Source: Roseovarius mucosus
Lineage (GTDB): Bacteria > Pseudomonadota > Alphaproteobacteria > Rhodobacterales > Rhodobacteraceae
Length of the DNA stretch: 64,000 bases
Direction: 5' to 3'
NCBI RefSeq assembly: GCF_002080415.1
Contig: NZ_CP020474.1
Span: 868,001 to 932,000 of the forward strand
A program made the translations under genes and the position numbers. The notes beneath the pieces were generated by a model, which was not told the origin of the DNA, searched no databases, and worked only from the letters and a program-made list of their open reading frames with translations. Positions 1 to 7,583 of this stretch are shown piece after piece. Numbering within the stretch: position 1 is the stretch's first letter; each line of letters starts with the position of its first letter.

Positions 1-1136
1 ATCGCCGCGACCAGCCGGGTCGTCACCTCGTCGGCGGACATCTCGGGCTTGAGATCATACGTCGCGACATTGGGCGAGGGGGCCATGTAACGATCCTCGC
101 CCGGCTCCGGTTGCTCTTTGCCCCCGTTCAGGAAAAAGGTCACATGCGGATACTTCTCGGTCTCGGCCAGATGAAACTGGCAAAGCCCGTGTTGCGCCAC
201 CCATTCAGCAAGAGTGTTGACGATGTCGCGCGAGGGAAAAACTGTATCGAACCACGCAGTATGCGCCTCGGAATATTCCACCATCCCAAGCAGCGCCGCC
301 CACTGCGGACACTCTCCCCGCTCGAATGCGGCAAAGGCCGGATCGGCAACCGCTTGCAGGATCTCGCGGGAACGGTCAGCGCGAAAGTTGAGACAAAAGA
401 GACCATCGCCATCTCGCGCGCCAGCGTAATCGCCAATCACCGTCGCGGTGATGAATTCGTCGGTCTCGGACCGCGCATAGGCATTGGTGATTGCCATCCG
501 CGGATCGGGGCAGCGCAGGCCGCGCCCTGAAACAATCGCCTCATAGGCTTCTTGAACGCGCGACCAACGGTTGTCACGGTCCATGGCAAAGTAGCGCCCC
601 GTGACGGTGGCGATACGCACCTCCGGCGGCATCAAGTCGCGCAAGGCCTCCAACTGCACCCGCGCCGATTTCGGGGCCACGTCCCGCCCGTCGGTCAGGG
701 CATGAAGCAGAACCGGCACGCCCGCTTCGGTCAGGGCACGCGCCGCCGCCGCGATGTGATTGAGATGCCCATGCACCCCGCCATCTGACATCAGCCCCAG
801 AAGATGCGCGCGCCCGCCACTCGCCTTCATCTTGGCAATAAAGCCCTGCAAGGCGATGTTTGAAAAGAAGGATCCATCGTCAATGGACAGGTCGATCTGG
901 CCCAGATCCATCGCCACAACGCGCCCCGCGCCGATATTGGTGTGACCCACCTCGGAATTGCCCATCTGCCCGCGCGGCAGGCCCACATCCGGGCCATGGG
1001 TGATCAATGTGGCATGGGGGCACGTGGCCATCAACCGGTCGAAAACAGGCGTCTGCGCCAGATGCGGCGCATTGGCATGGGGGCTGTCGCTCAGCCCCCA
1101 ACCATCAAGGATGCACAGGACGACGGGTTTCGGCAT
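1..1136 (-). CDS. gpmI: 2,3-bisphosphoglycerate-independent phosphoglycerate mutase (3' end cut by window edge)
   Basis: Glycolytic/gluconeogenic enzyme interconverting 3- and 2-phosphoglycerate; cytosolic and Mn-dependent in this family. Translating the minus strand from ATG 1136 gives MPKPVVLCILDGWGLSDSPH, then the metal/phosphoserine motif GNSEVGHTNIGAGR, the LMSDGGVHGH motif, and finally KPEMSADEVTTRLVAA at the edge. About 378 of the usual ~505-510 codons are visible; the C-terminal part lies outside the window, so this is an edge effect and not a pseudogene. A good Shine-Dalgarno (AGGAG) precedes the start. The gene is divergent from the DUF1636 gene. Family assignment is secure. Confidence 0.96.
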   Translation of the reverse strand, partial: MPKPVVLCILDGWGLSDSPHANAPHLAQTPVFDRLMATCPHATLITHGPDVGLPRGQMGNSEVGHTNIGAGRVVAMDLGQIDLSIDDGSFFSNIALQGFIAKMKASGGRAHLLGLMSDGGVHGHLNHIAAAARALTEAGVPVLLHALTDGRDVAPKSARVQLEALRDLMPPEVRIATVTGRYFAMDRDNRWSRVQEAYEAIVSGRGLRCPDPRMAITNAYARSETDEFITATVIGDYAGARDGDGLFCLNFRADRSREILQAVADPAFAAFERGECPQWAALLGMVEYSEAHTAWFDTVFPSRDIVNTLAEWVAQHGLCQFHLAETEKYPHVTFFLNGGKEQPEPGEDRYMAPSPNVATYDLKPEMSADEVTTRLVAA

Positions 1137-1370
1137 GCTTTCTCCTGACCTTCGTGTTGCCGCCTTCTAGCCTGTCGGGACCGCAGGGTGAAGGTGCTTT
1201 GCAATCGCGCCGCAATCCGGCGGAAACCTGTCGCGCCTCGCGCGGTTCGTCTTCGTGCCGCGCTCTATCAGAGCGCTACGGTCCAACGTCACGCAGGCGG
1301 CCCCCTCAGGATGCTTGCGAAGGCGGCGGAATTCCGCTTGAACGGGCCAGCGGACAAGGAAAGGCACAAA

Positions 1371-1751
1371 ATGACAACCTGGATCACCATCTGCGACACC
1401 TGCAAACGCGAGGATTGGGACGCCGCCACGCACAGCCGCCCGCATGGCGAAGATCTTGCCGCCCTCGTCGAGCGCGCGGCAGAAGGCCATCCCAACGTCC
1501 GCACGCGCCGGGTGGCCTGTCTCATGGGCTGCGGCAAGGGCTGTAACGTCGCCATTCAGAGCGCGGGCAAGCTGGCCTATACCTTGGGCGATTTCACCCC
1601 CGAGAGTGACGCCGCCGAAGCGATTGTCGCCTATGCCGCGCTGCATGCCGACAGCGCGACAGGGCAAGTGCCCTACAAACAATGGCCGCAGGGGGTAAAG
1701 GGGCATTTCGTAACCCGACACCCTCCTCTGCCCACCGAACCAGAGGTCTGA
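1371..1751 (+). CDS. DUF1636 family predicted metal-binding protein
   Basis: A 126-residue cytosolic protein. The N terminus has a CxxC pair (ICDTCKRED) and the middle has a second cysteine group (ACLMGCGKGCNVA), a pattern like small ferredoxin-like or metal-binding proteins. The ATG at 1371 is chosen because the conserved CDTC segment starts just after it; an upstream in-frame extension to 1188 looks non-coding. It ends 5 nt before the cobC homologue and probably shares its transcript. DUF1636 proteins are often found near cobalamin genes in alphaproteobacteria, so a role in cobalt or corrinoid handling is a reasonable inference but not shown here. I see no recognisable cobalamin riboswitch in the 234 bases upstream. 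Confidence 0.85.
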   Translation: MTTWITICDTCKREDWDAATHSRPHGEDLAALVERAAEGHPNVRTRRVACLMGCGKGCNVAIQSAGKLAYTLGDFTPESDAAEAIVAYAALHADSATGQVPYKQWPQGVKGHFVTRHPPLPTEPEV

Positions 1752-1756
1752 GGACC

Positions 1757-2701
1757 ATGCACCGGGATCATGGCGGCGGCCTTGACGCGGCGCGGGCAGA
1801 CTATGGCGGGGCGCGGGCCGATTGGCTTGACCTGTCGACAGGGATCAACCCCCTGCCCTACCCGGTCGAGATCACATCCCCCGAGGCTTGGACCGCCCTG
1901 CCCGACCGCGCCGCGCAAGAGGCACTGACCACGGCCGCACGGGTATTTTGGCAGGTGCCCGATGGGGCGGCGGTGCTGGCCGCGCCCGGTGCCTCTGCTG
2001 TGATCGCGCGCCTGCCGGGGCTGCGCCCGCCCGGTTCGGTGCATATCCCCGGCCCGACCTATAACGAACATGCCGCGAGTTTCCGCGCCCATGGCTGGCA
2101 GGTGATGGACACCCGCAACTCTGACACCCCCGTAGATGCACGGGTCATGGTGCACCCCAACAATCCCACCGGGCAATTTTACGGCGCGCAGGATCTGGAC
2201 GCCCCCCTGACCGTGATCGACGAAAGCTTCTGCGATGTGGCTCCGGATCGCTCGCTGGTGCGCTGTGCAACCCGGCCAGGGGTGATCGTGCTCAAGAGTT
2301 TCGGCAAGTTCTGGGGGCTGGCGGGGCTGCGGCTTGGCTTCGCCATCGGCGCACGCGCCGAGGTGGATCAGTTGGCCGACATGCTTGGGCCATGGCCGAT
2401 CTCTGGCCCGGCACTGGAAATCGGGGCAAGGGCACTCAACGATCCCGACTGGGCGCGCGAAACGCGGGTGCGCCTGAATGAAGAGGCCGCGCACCTCGAC
2501 GCGCTGATGTGGCGCGCCGGGGCCGAGGCGGTCGGCGGCTGTGCATTGTTCCGGCTATACCGGGTCAACTCTGCGCAGGCGTGGCACGAGCGGTTGGCGA
2601 AACACCGCATCCTCATCCGGGTGTTTCCCTATGCAGAGGATCTGATCCGTCTGGGCCTGCCGGGGCCGGATGGCTGGGCACGGCTCGAGGCGGCACTGTG
2701 A
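1757..2701 (+). CDS. cobC: L-threonine-O-3-phosphate decarboxylase (cobalamin biosynthesis)
   Basis: PLP-dependent fold-type I aminotransferase-like enzyme that makes (R)-1-amino-2-propanol phosphate, the linker of the cobalamin nucleotide loop. The N terminus contains the family segment DWLDLSTGINPLPYP. HPNNPTG lies mid-protein, and the likely Schiff-base lysine is in VLKSFGKFWGLAGLRLGFA, the phosphate-binding region. At 314 residues it is slightly short but complete. The ATG at 1757 is preferred over the longer open frame because homology begins with HGGGLDAAR. The stop overlaps the GTG of the next gene (GTGA), so the two are translationally coupled. Naming follows the Pseudomonas/Rhodobacter scheme (CobD in Salmonella). 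Confidence 0.9.
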   Translation: MHRDHGGGLDAARADYGGARADWLDLSTGINPLPYPVEITSPEAWTALPDRAAQEALTTAARVFWQVPDGAAVLAAPGASAVIARLPGLRPPGSVHIPGPTYNEHAASFRAHGWQVMDTRNSDTPVDARVMVHPNNPTGQFYGAQDLDAPLTVIDESFCDVAPDRSLVRCATRPGVIVLKSFGKFWGLAGLRLGFAIGARAEVDQLADMLGPWPISGPALEIGARALNDPDWARETRVRLNEEAAHLDALMWRAGAEAVGGCALFRLYRVNSAQAWHERLAKHRILIRVFPYAEDLIRLGLPGPDGWARLEAAL

Positions 2702-3597
2702 TCCTTGTATGGGCAATGCTGCTCGATGCAGCCTTGGGCGAACCACGTTGGCTCTGGGATCGGCTGCCGCATCCGGCGGTTCTGATGGGGCGTGCAGTGG
2801 GCTGGTGCGACCGGGTGCTCAACCGCGGCGTGGCGCGGCGCGCGCGGGGTATTGCGGCCATGACCGGGATCGGGGTCTTGGCCCTAGGGCTCGGATGGGC
2901 CTTGGCGCAACTTGGCCCTGTGGTCGAGGTCATCGTTGCCGCGATCCTTTTGGCGCAACGCTCGCTTGTGGATCACGTGGCAGCCGTGGCGCGGGGCTTG
3001 CGGATTTCCTTGGGCGACGGGCGGCACGCGGTGGCACAGATCGTGGGGCGCGACACGGCGGCGATGCAGCCCTCGGATGTGGCGCGCGGGGCCATCGAAT
3101 CAGCCGCTGAAAACCTCAGCGACGGGGTCATCGCACCTGCCTTCTGGTTTCTGATCGGGGGGCTGCCGGGGCTCATGCTCTACAAGATCACAAATACCGC
3201 CGACAGCATGATCGGCTATCGCACACCGCGACATGAGGCCTTTGGCTGGGCGGCGGCGCGATTCGACGACCTGCTCAATCTGGCACCCGCACGCCTGACG
3301 GCCGCGCTGATCCTCGCCACTCACGGGCTCTGGTGGCAATGGGATCAGGTCGCGCGCGAGGCGCGCCAACACCGCTCGCCCAATGCCGGCTGGCCCGAGG
3401 CCGCGATGGCGCGGGCCTTGGGCGTGGCCCTGTCCGGCCCCCGCTCTTACCACGGCACGCGCCAGGAGTTTCCCTATGTGAACGCGACCGGGCAACGTGA
3501 CATCGGCGCGGCAGAGATTGAAGCCGCCTGCGGCGCGCTCTGGCGGGCGTGGGGCGCGGCTCTGGCTTTGGTGGCGGTCTCGACGCTTCTGATCTGA
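2698..3597 (+). CDS. cobD: Adenosylcobinamide-phosphate synthase, CobD/CbiB family
   Basis: Polytopic inner-membrane enzyme attaching the aminopropanol phosphate arm to adenosylcobyric acid. The N terminus reads LLDAALGEPRW and then LPHPAVLMGR, the family signature; downstream are ESAAENLSDGVIAP and YRTPRHEAFGWAAARFDD, both conserved in CbiB. About 299 residues with several hydrophobic helices. The GTG at 2698 is chosen because it overlaps the cobC stop by 4 nt and gives the usual N terminus; an in-frame ATG 18 nt further in is an alternative. It works directly on the product of the neighbouring decarboxylase. Confidence 0.92.
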   Translation: MILVWAMLLDAALGEPRWLWDRLPHPAVLMGRAVGWCDRVLNRGVARRARGIAAMTGIGVLALGLGWALAQLGPVVEVIVAAILLAQRSLVDHVAAVARGLRISLGDGRHAVAQIVGRDTAAMQPSDVARGAIESAAENLSDGVIAPAFWFLIGGLPGLMLYKITNTADSMIGYRTPRHEAFGWAAARFDDLLNLAPARLTAALILATHGLWWQWDQVAREARQHRSPNAGWPEAAMARALGVALSGPRSYHGTRQEFPYVNATGQRDIGAAEIEAACGALWRAWGAALALVAVSTLLI

Positions 3598-3601
3598 CGC
3601 C

Positions 3602-4249
3602 TTAGCCGATCAGCATCTTCAGACCTTGGGTGACATCCGAGCGCACCGCAAGACGCAGGCTCGGCTCATCCCCTGCCTTGAGGGCCGCGATGATCAACCG
3701 GTGATAATGCGGCGGGTCTTTGCGCCGCAGGCGGCCATAGAGGGCCCGCATTGTCGGACCAAGCTGAAGCCATACGGTTTCCGCCATCGCCAACATGGCC
3801 GGCGCTTGGGCGCGCAGATAGAGCGTGCGGTGAAATTCCAGATTGCGTCGGATATAGGCCACCGCGTCCTGTCGGGCGATATCCTCAGACACGCGGGCGT
3901 TGATGCTCTGGAGACGGTCAATCAGCGCGATATGCGCCCGCGGCAGCGCGCGACTGGCCAGTTCCACCTCGATCAGCGCACGCAGCGCCGCCAGCTCTTC
4001 GATCCGTTCGCTGTTGAGTTCCGGCGTAGACACGCGGCCAGAGCTGGACATGGTCAGCGCACCTTCGGCCGAAAGACGGCGCACAGCCTCACGCGCAGGC
4101 GTCATCGACACGCCGAACTCTGCGCCAATTCCCCGCAGGGTCAGTGCCTGCCCCGGAGCAATCTCGCCATGCATGATGCGCGATCGCAGACCGCGATAGA
4201 CGCGGTCATGCGCAGACGGAGACGGATCGGGGCGTGGCGGCAAAAGCAT
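3602..4249 (-). CDS. GntR family transcriptional regulator (FadR/FCD subfamily)
   Basis: A 215-residue one-component regulator. Residues ~12-75 form a winged helix-turn-helix (VYRGLRSRIMHGEIAPGQAL, then EFGVSMTPAREAVRRL). Residues ~85-210 are an all-helical FCD-type ligand domain, with NLEFHRTLY and a later HYHRLIIAAL carrying the histidines typical of the metal/ligand site. It is convergent with cobD, only 4 nt away, and is probably transcribed alone. The effector and targets cannot be deduced; it may control a nearby gene or a distant catabolic operon. Confidence 0.88.
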   Translation of the reverse strand: MLLPPRPDPSPSAHDRVYRGLRSRIMHGEIAPGQALTLRGIGAEFGVSMTPAREAVRRLSAEGALTMSSSGRVSTPELNSERIEELAALRALIEVELASRALPRAHIALIDRLQSINARVSEDIARQDAVAYIRRNLEFHRTLYLRAQAPAMLAMAETVWLQLGPTMRALYGRLRRKDPPHYHRLIIAALKAGDEPSLRLAVRSDVTQGLKMLIG

Positions 4250-4279
4250 GCGCCCATGTGATCACAAACTGCGCTTAGG

Positions 4280-4972
4280 TCAATTGCCGAAACGATACCG
4301 GTGCAGCGCCCCGCCTTCGCGCCGAAGCCAGGCGCGCCGCGTTTCATACTCGGGCATCAGCCGCGCCACTTCGGCCCAGAACGCGGGCGAATGATTCATC
4401 TGCGCCAGATGCGCCACCTCATGCGCCGCCACATAATCCAACACAGCGGGCGGCGCGAGGATCAGCCGCCAAGAATAGCTCAGCGCCCCCGAGGCCGAAC
4501 AAGACCCCCACCGCGACCGCGTGTCGCGCAGGGTCAGCCGGGTATAGCGCCGCCCCAATAGGCCCACGTAATGATCCGAGGCCGCCGCCAGCCGATCCCG
4601 CGCCCGCGCCTTGAGCCACCCTTCCAGACGCGCCGCAGCACTTTCTTCTGGCCCCGGTACACAAAGTTGCCCCGGCGCGCGCTGAACACGCCGCCCACTG
4701 CCCGGCACGATTCGCAATATCTCGCCCTCAACCGGAAGATCGCAGCCAATGCCCACAACCATCTGCCCCGGCCGCCCCTCCAGATGACCGCGCAGCCAAT
4801 CAGCCCGCGACCGGGCAAAGGCCAAAGCCTCTGCCTCGCTTACACCGCGCGGAATCGTCAGGGTCACACGCCCGTCCAGCCCCGACACACGCAGCGAAAT
4901 GCGCCGCGCGCGCGCACTGTGGCGCAAAGTCAGGGCAACCGGGGGGTTGCCCGTCAGCATGTGATGGCCCAT
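4280..4972 (-). CDS. YgjP-like (DUF45) zinc metallopeptidase
   Basis: A 230-residue protein with the zinc motif HEVAHLAQMNHSPAFW (HExxH plus a downstream N-H), preceded by TRWGS-like RSRWGSCSASGALSYSW, the standard DUF45/M48-like signature. The N-terminal part is a beta-rich region (LTLRHSARARRISLRVS). I use the ATG at 4972 because AGGAG lies 6 nt upstream and the family N terminus begins there; the open frame extends to 5083 but that extension looks non-coding. Substrate unknown. It is divergent from the TIGR02300 gene. Confidence 0.9.
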   Translation of the reverse strand: MGHHMLTGNPPVALTLRHSARARRISLRVSGLDGRVTLTIPRGVSEAEALAFARSRADWLRGHLEGRPGQMVVGIGCDLPVEGEILRIVPGSGRRVQRAPGQLCVPGPEESAAARLEGWLKARARDRLAAASDHYVGLLGRRYTRLTLRDTRSRWGSCSASGALSYSWRLILAPPAVLDYVAAHEVAHLAQMNHSPAFWAEVARLMPEYETRRAWLRREGGALHRYRFGN

Positions 4973-5085
4973 ATGCGCTCCTGCTCGGGGTCCGGGTGTC
5001 ACCGTCAAAGGCTTTGACAGCCATTCAATGTTATGGCAGGGGACGCGGATCGTCGACAAGACCAGAGATTCAAAGGGGATCACCC

Positions 5086-5412
5086 ATGCCCAAGGAAGAA
5101 TGGGGCGTCAAGCGTATCTGCCCGACAACCGGCAAACGCTTTTACGACCTGAACAAGAACCCGATCGTCAGTCCCTACACCGGCGAGGTGGTGGAACTGT
5201 CGTCGCACAAATCGCGCTCGATGGCTCCGGACGCTGAAGATGCGGAAACGAAGAAACTGAAGGCAGGGAGCATCCTTGATGATGATGCGGATCTGCTGGA
5301 TGATGATGACGTTGATGTCGAGCTGGATGATGATCTGCTCGAGGATGACGAGGACGAGGATGTGTCGCTCGACGACATCGCCGACGTGGCCTCGGACGAC
5401 AACGATCTTTAA
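5086..5412 (+). CDS. TIGR02300 family small acidic protein
   Basis: A 108-residue protein conserved in alphaproteobacteria. The N terminus, MPKEEWGVKRICPTTGKRFY, resembles a zinc-ribbon-like or ribosomal-associated segment with DLNKNPIVSPYTGE. The C-terminal half is extremely acidic (long Asp/Glu tracts, for example DDDADLLDDDDVDVELDDDL). Function unknown. The start follows AGGGGAT-type purines and homology begins at MPKEEW; an in-frame extension to 4996 is unlikely. A stem-loop follows the stop, then tRNA-Ala. Confidence 0.9.
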   Translation: MPKEEWGVKRICPTTGKRFYDLNKNPIVSPYTGEVVELSSHKSRSMAPDAEDAETKKLKAGSILDDDADLLDDDDVDVELDDDLLEDDEDEDVSLDDIADVASDDNDL

Positions 5413-5420
5413 TGATCGGA

Positions 5421-5448
5421 GGGCGGGATTTTCCACTTGATCCCGCCC
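5421..5448 (+). terminator. Stem-loop after the TIGR02300 gene
   Basis: A perfect 9-bp inverted repeat (GGGCGGGAT at 5421-5429 and ATCCCGCCC at 5440-5448) starts 8 nt after the stop codon. The T-tract behind it is weak, so this may be an inefficient intrinsic terminator or a 3' stabilising hairpin. Confidence 0.55.
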
Positions 5449-5496
5449 GCCGCTTTGCTTAGAGAGCGGCGCACGGCCCAATGCGGCCATGGAATT

Positions 5497-5572
<76 letters not shown>

Positions 5573-5859
5573 ATTCCCCGTCATACACTGATAGTTGACC
5601 GCCTTCGACCAAAAGACCGGCCTCGCAGTCGCCGTCTCGGTTTTGGGCCGGACAGCCTCGCCAACGGCGACCACAGGCTCGAGACCCAGAACGTAAGGGT
5701 AAGCTTCCTGATTGCGGCAAATTCGGCCCGAGAATCCCTTGACGCGCCTGTGCTTTGAGCCTAAAGACGCCAAACGGAATTCGGGGCGCTGCCTGTGGTG
5801 GTGCCCGTTTGTGTTACGAAGGGCCAGCACGCGCCCTCAGCAAGAACGAGGATGATCTC

Positions 5860-6150
5860 ATGTCGCGCCGCTGTGAACTGACCGGAAAAGGCCCGATGGT
5901 TGGCAATAACTCCAGCCACGCCAACAACAAGACACGTCGTCGGTATCTGCCGAACCTCAACGACGTGACCCTGCAATCCGAGACCCTGAATCGCGGCATC
6001 AAGCTGCGGATCTCGGCGCATGCCCTGCGCAGCGTCGACCATCGCGGTGGTCTCGATGCGTTTCTCGCCAAGGCCAAGGACGACGAGCTGTCGGCCTCCG
6101 CGCTGAAGGTCAAGAAAGAGATTGCCAAGGCGCAGGCCGCAACCGCCTGA
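5860..6150 (+). CDS. rpmB: 50S ribosomal protein L28
   Basis: A 96-residue basic ribosomal protein. Recognisable L28 features are [32 protein letters not shown] and [20 protein letters not shown]. The ATG at 5860 matches the universal MSRxC start; the frame is open upstream but not conserved. Monocistronic, followed by a strong intrinsic terminator. The 287 bases between tRNA-Ala and this gene contain no gene I can support and presumably hold its promoter. Confidence 0.97.
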   Translation: MSRRCELTGKGPMVGNNSSHANNKTRRRYLPNLNDVTLQSETLNRGIKLRISAHALRSVDHRGGLDAFLAKAKDDELSASALKVKKEIAKAQAATA

Positions 6151-6174
6151 ACCAAAGCGTAAACTGTTTCGCGA

Positions 6175-6209
6175 ACAGCCCTGCCCAACCGGCGGGGCTG
6201 TGCTTTTTT
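6175..6209 (+). terminator. Intrinsic terminator of rpmB
   Basis: An 11-bp stem (ACAGCCCTGCC at 6175-6185, GGCGGGGCTGT at 6191-6201, one G-U pair) with a 5-nt loop, followed by GCTTTTTT. Confidence 0.85.
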
Positions 6210-6252
6210 GTCGCTTGCCCATGCCGGGCGGACAGGCCTATACCTCTGGCCG

Positions 6253-6600
6253 ATGAGACCACTGCACCCGCTCCTGGCCTTGGCCCTCTGCCTTGTTCTG
6301 GCCCTTACCAGCCAGAGCCTTGCCGTGGCACGCGGCATGGCACAGCCCGTAGGCCAGATTGTGCTCTGCACCGGCACAGGGCCGATCACAGTCGCAGTGG
6401 ACGCAGAGGGGCAGCCCCTTGCAACGCCCCACCTCTGCCCCGATTGCTTGCCCGGTTTTGCCGTTGTGCTGGACGCGCCCCTTGCCCTTGGCCTGTGGCT
6501 GGCGTCAGAGCGGCGGATCAGCACAATCACAGTGGAACGCCATGCTGCGATGCGCAGCCTGCCCCCGAATGTCGCGCGGGCACCGCCTGTGGCGGTCTGA
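6253..6600 (+). CDS. Small exported/membrane protein with CPDC motif, PCuAC neighbour (DUF2946-like)
   Basis: About 115 residues. The N terminus is a signal peptide or membrane helix (HPLLALALCLVLALTSQSLA). The exported part carries two close cysteines (HLCPDC) after IVLCTGTGPITVAV, which resembles the DUF2946 family seen beside copper-handling genes. It ends 43 nt before the PCuAC copper chaperone and is likely co-transcribed. Role inferred: periplasmic copper or metal handling. The start at 6253 is chosen because the hydrophobic segment begins there; no strong Shine-Dalgarno is visible. Confidence 0.65.
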   Translation: MRPLHPLLALALCLVLALTSQSLAVARGMAQPVGQIVLCTGTGPITVAVDAEGQPLATPHLCPDCLPGFAVVLDAPLALGLWLASERRISTITVERHAAMRSLPPNVARAPPVAV

Positions 6601-6643
6601 CAGCCACTTTCAGACCGTAACTCAGACATTCAAGGAGCGACCC

Positions 6644-7120
6644 ATGTCCTTCAAATCCACCCTTCTGGCGGCCTTCGCCACAACCATCCTTGCCGTGCCC
6701 GCACTGGCCCAAGAAATCCAAGTGCTTGACACCTACGCCCGCAGCGCCAGCCCCACGGCCAAGACCGGCGCGGCCTTCATGCTGATCGAGAATATCGGCG
6801 ATGCTGATGACCGCCTGATCGGCGCGGTCTCGCCCGCCGCGCAACGGGTCGAGTTGCACACCCACATCGAAGAGAGCGGCGTGATGAAGATGGTGCATGT
6901 CGAAGAAGGCTTTGCCATCACGGCAGGTGAGACGCTGGTGTTGGAACGCGGCGGCGCGCATGTAATGCTGATGGGCCTCACCGAGAGCTTTGAGCAAGGC
7001 AAGATCATACCGATAACGCTGGTGTTCGAGAAATCCGGCGAGATCGTAGTCGACGTGCCCGTCGATCTGGCGCGCAAACCAGAAGAGGGCCACGGCAAAG
7101 CGCACGGGACCAAACACTAA
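6644..7120 (+). CDS. Periplasmic copper chaperone PCuAC
   Basis: A 158-residue protein of the PCuAC (DUF461) family, which delivers Cu(I) to the CuA site of cytochrome oxidase. The N-terminal signal peptide (LLAAFATTILAVPALAQE) is cleavable. Copper ligands are visible as VELHTHIEESGVMKM and, about 25 residues later, GGAHVMLMGL, fitting the H-x(n)-M...H-x-M pattern. The tail is His-rich (EEGHGKAHGTKH), which may add metal binding. AGGAG precedes ATG 6644. Followed by an excellent intrinsic terminator. Confidence 0.92.
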   Translation: MSFKSTLLAAFATTILAVPALAQEIQVLDTYARSASPTAKTGAAFMLIENIGDADDRLIGAVSPAAQRVELHTHIEESGVMKMVHVEEGFAITAGETLVLERGGAHVMLMGLTESFEQGKIIPITLVFEKSGEIVVDVPVDLARKPEEGHGKAHGTKH

Positions 7121-7170
7121 CCGGTTTAGGCCCTCGTAAGGCATCGCAACGCAAATTTCTGATCGCCTTC

Positions 7171-7213
7171 AAAGTGTTTCGGTTGTTCATTGGAACGCCG
7201 AAACACTTTTTTT
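7171..7213 (+). terminator. Intrinsic terminator after PCuAC gene
   Basis: A perfect 12-bp stem (AAAGTGTTTCGG at 7171-7182 and CCGAAACACTTT at 7198-7209) followed by a T run to 7213. It marks the end of the copper-chaperone transcript. Confidence 0.9.
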
Positions 7214-7247
7214 GCTTGATCAGGCCCTGCCGAACGTCGCTAAAATA

Positions 7248-7583
7248 TCAGCCGACGGCGCGACCAGCCATCTTTTCAAGATGCGCGCGCAGTTGTTCCG
7301 CCTCATAGCGCGCCTCGCGCAGACCGTCCATGGTGGCGGCCAGTTCTGCCTCGGTCTGGCTGATCTGATTGGTCAACTCCGCCTCACGCTGTTGCAGATA
7401 GGTGATCGCCTGATCGCGGGTTTCTTCGGCCTCGTGCAGTTCTTGCGCCAACCGCTCCAGTTCCCCTACATCCGATCCCGGCACGCGGATAAAGCGATGT
7501 ACCAGCCAATTGGCGAACCAGCCCATGCAGAACGCCACGAAAAGAACGATGGCGGTTGCGATGATGAATTCGGTTCTATTCAT
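7248..7583 (-). CDS. Membrane-anchored coiled-coil protein
   Basis: A 111-residue protein with one N-terminal membrane helix (IIATAIVLFVAFCMGWFANWLV), followed by a strongly helical, charged segment (ELERLAQELHEAEETRDQAI onward) with heptad character. Its ATG overlaps the stop of the OmpA-family gene upstream (ATGA), so the two are translationally coupled. Function unknown; the pairing suggests an envelope-associated role. Confidence 0.82.
   Translation of the reverse strand: MNRTEFIIATAIVLFVAFCMGWFANWLVHRFIRVPGSDVGELERLAQELHEAEETRDQAITYLQQREAELTNQISQTEAELAATMDGLREARYEAEQLRAHLEKMAGRAVG

Noticed and set aside
1..1136. gpmI as a truncated pseudogene
   Set aside because: The frame is intact to the window edge and motifs are complete; truncation is only the sequence limit.
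1137..1370. Possible cobalamin riboswitch before the DUF1636-cobC-cobD group
   Set aside because: I could not find the B12-box or the conserved core helices; only ordinary GC-rich sequence.
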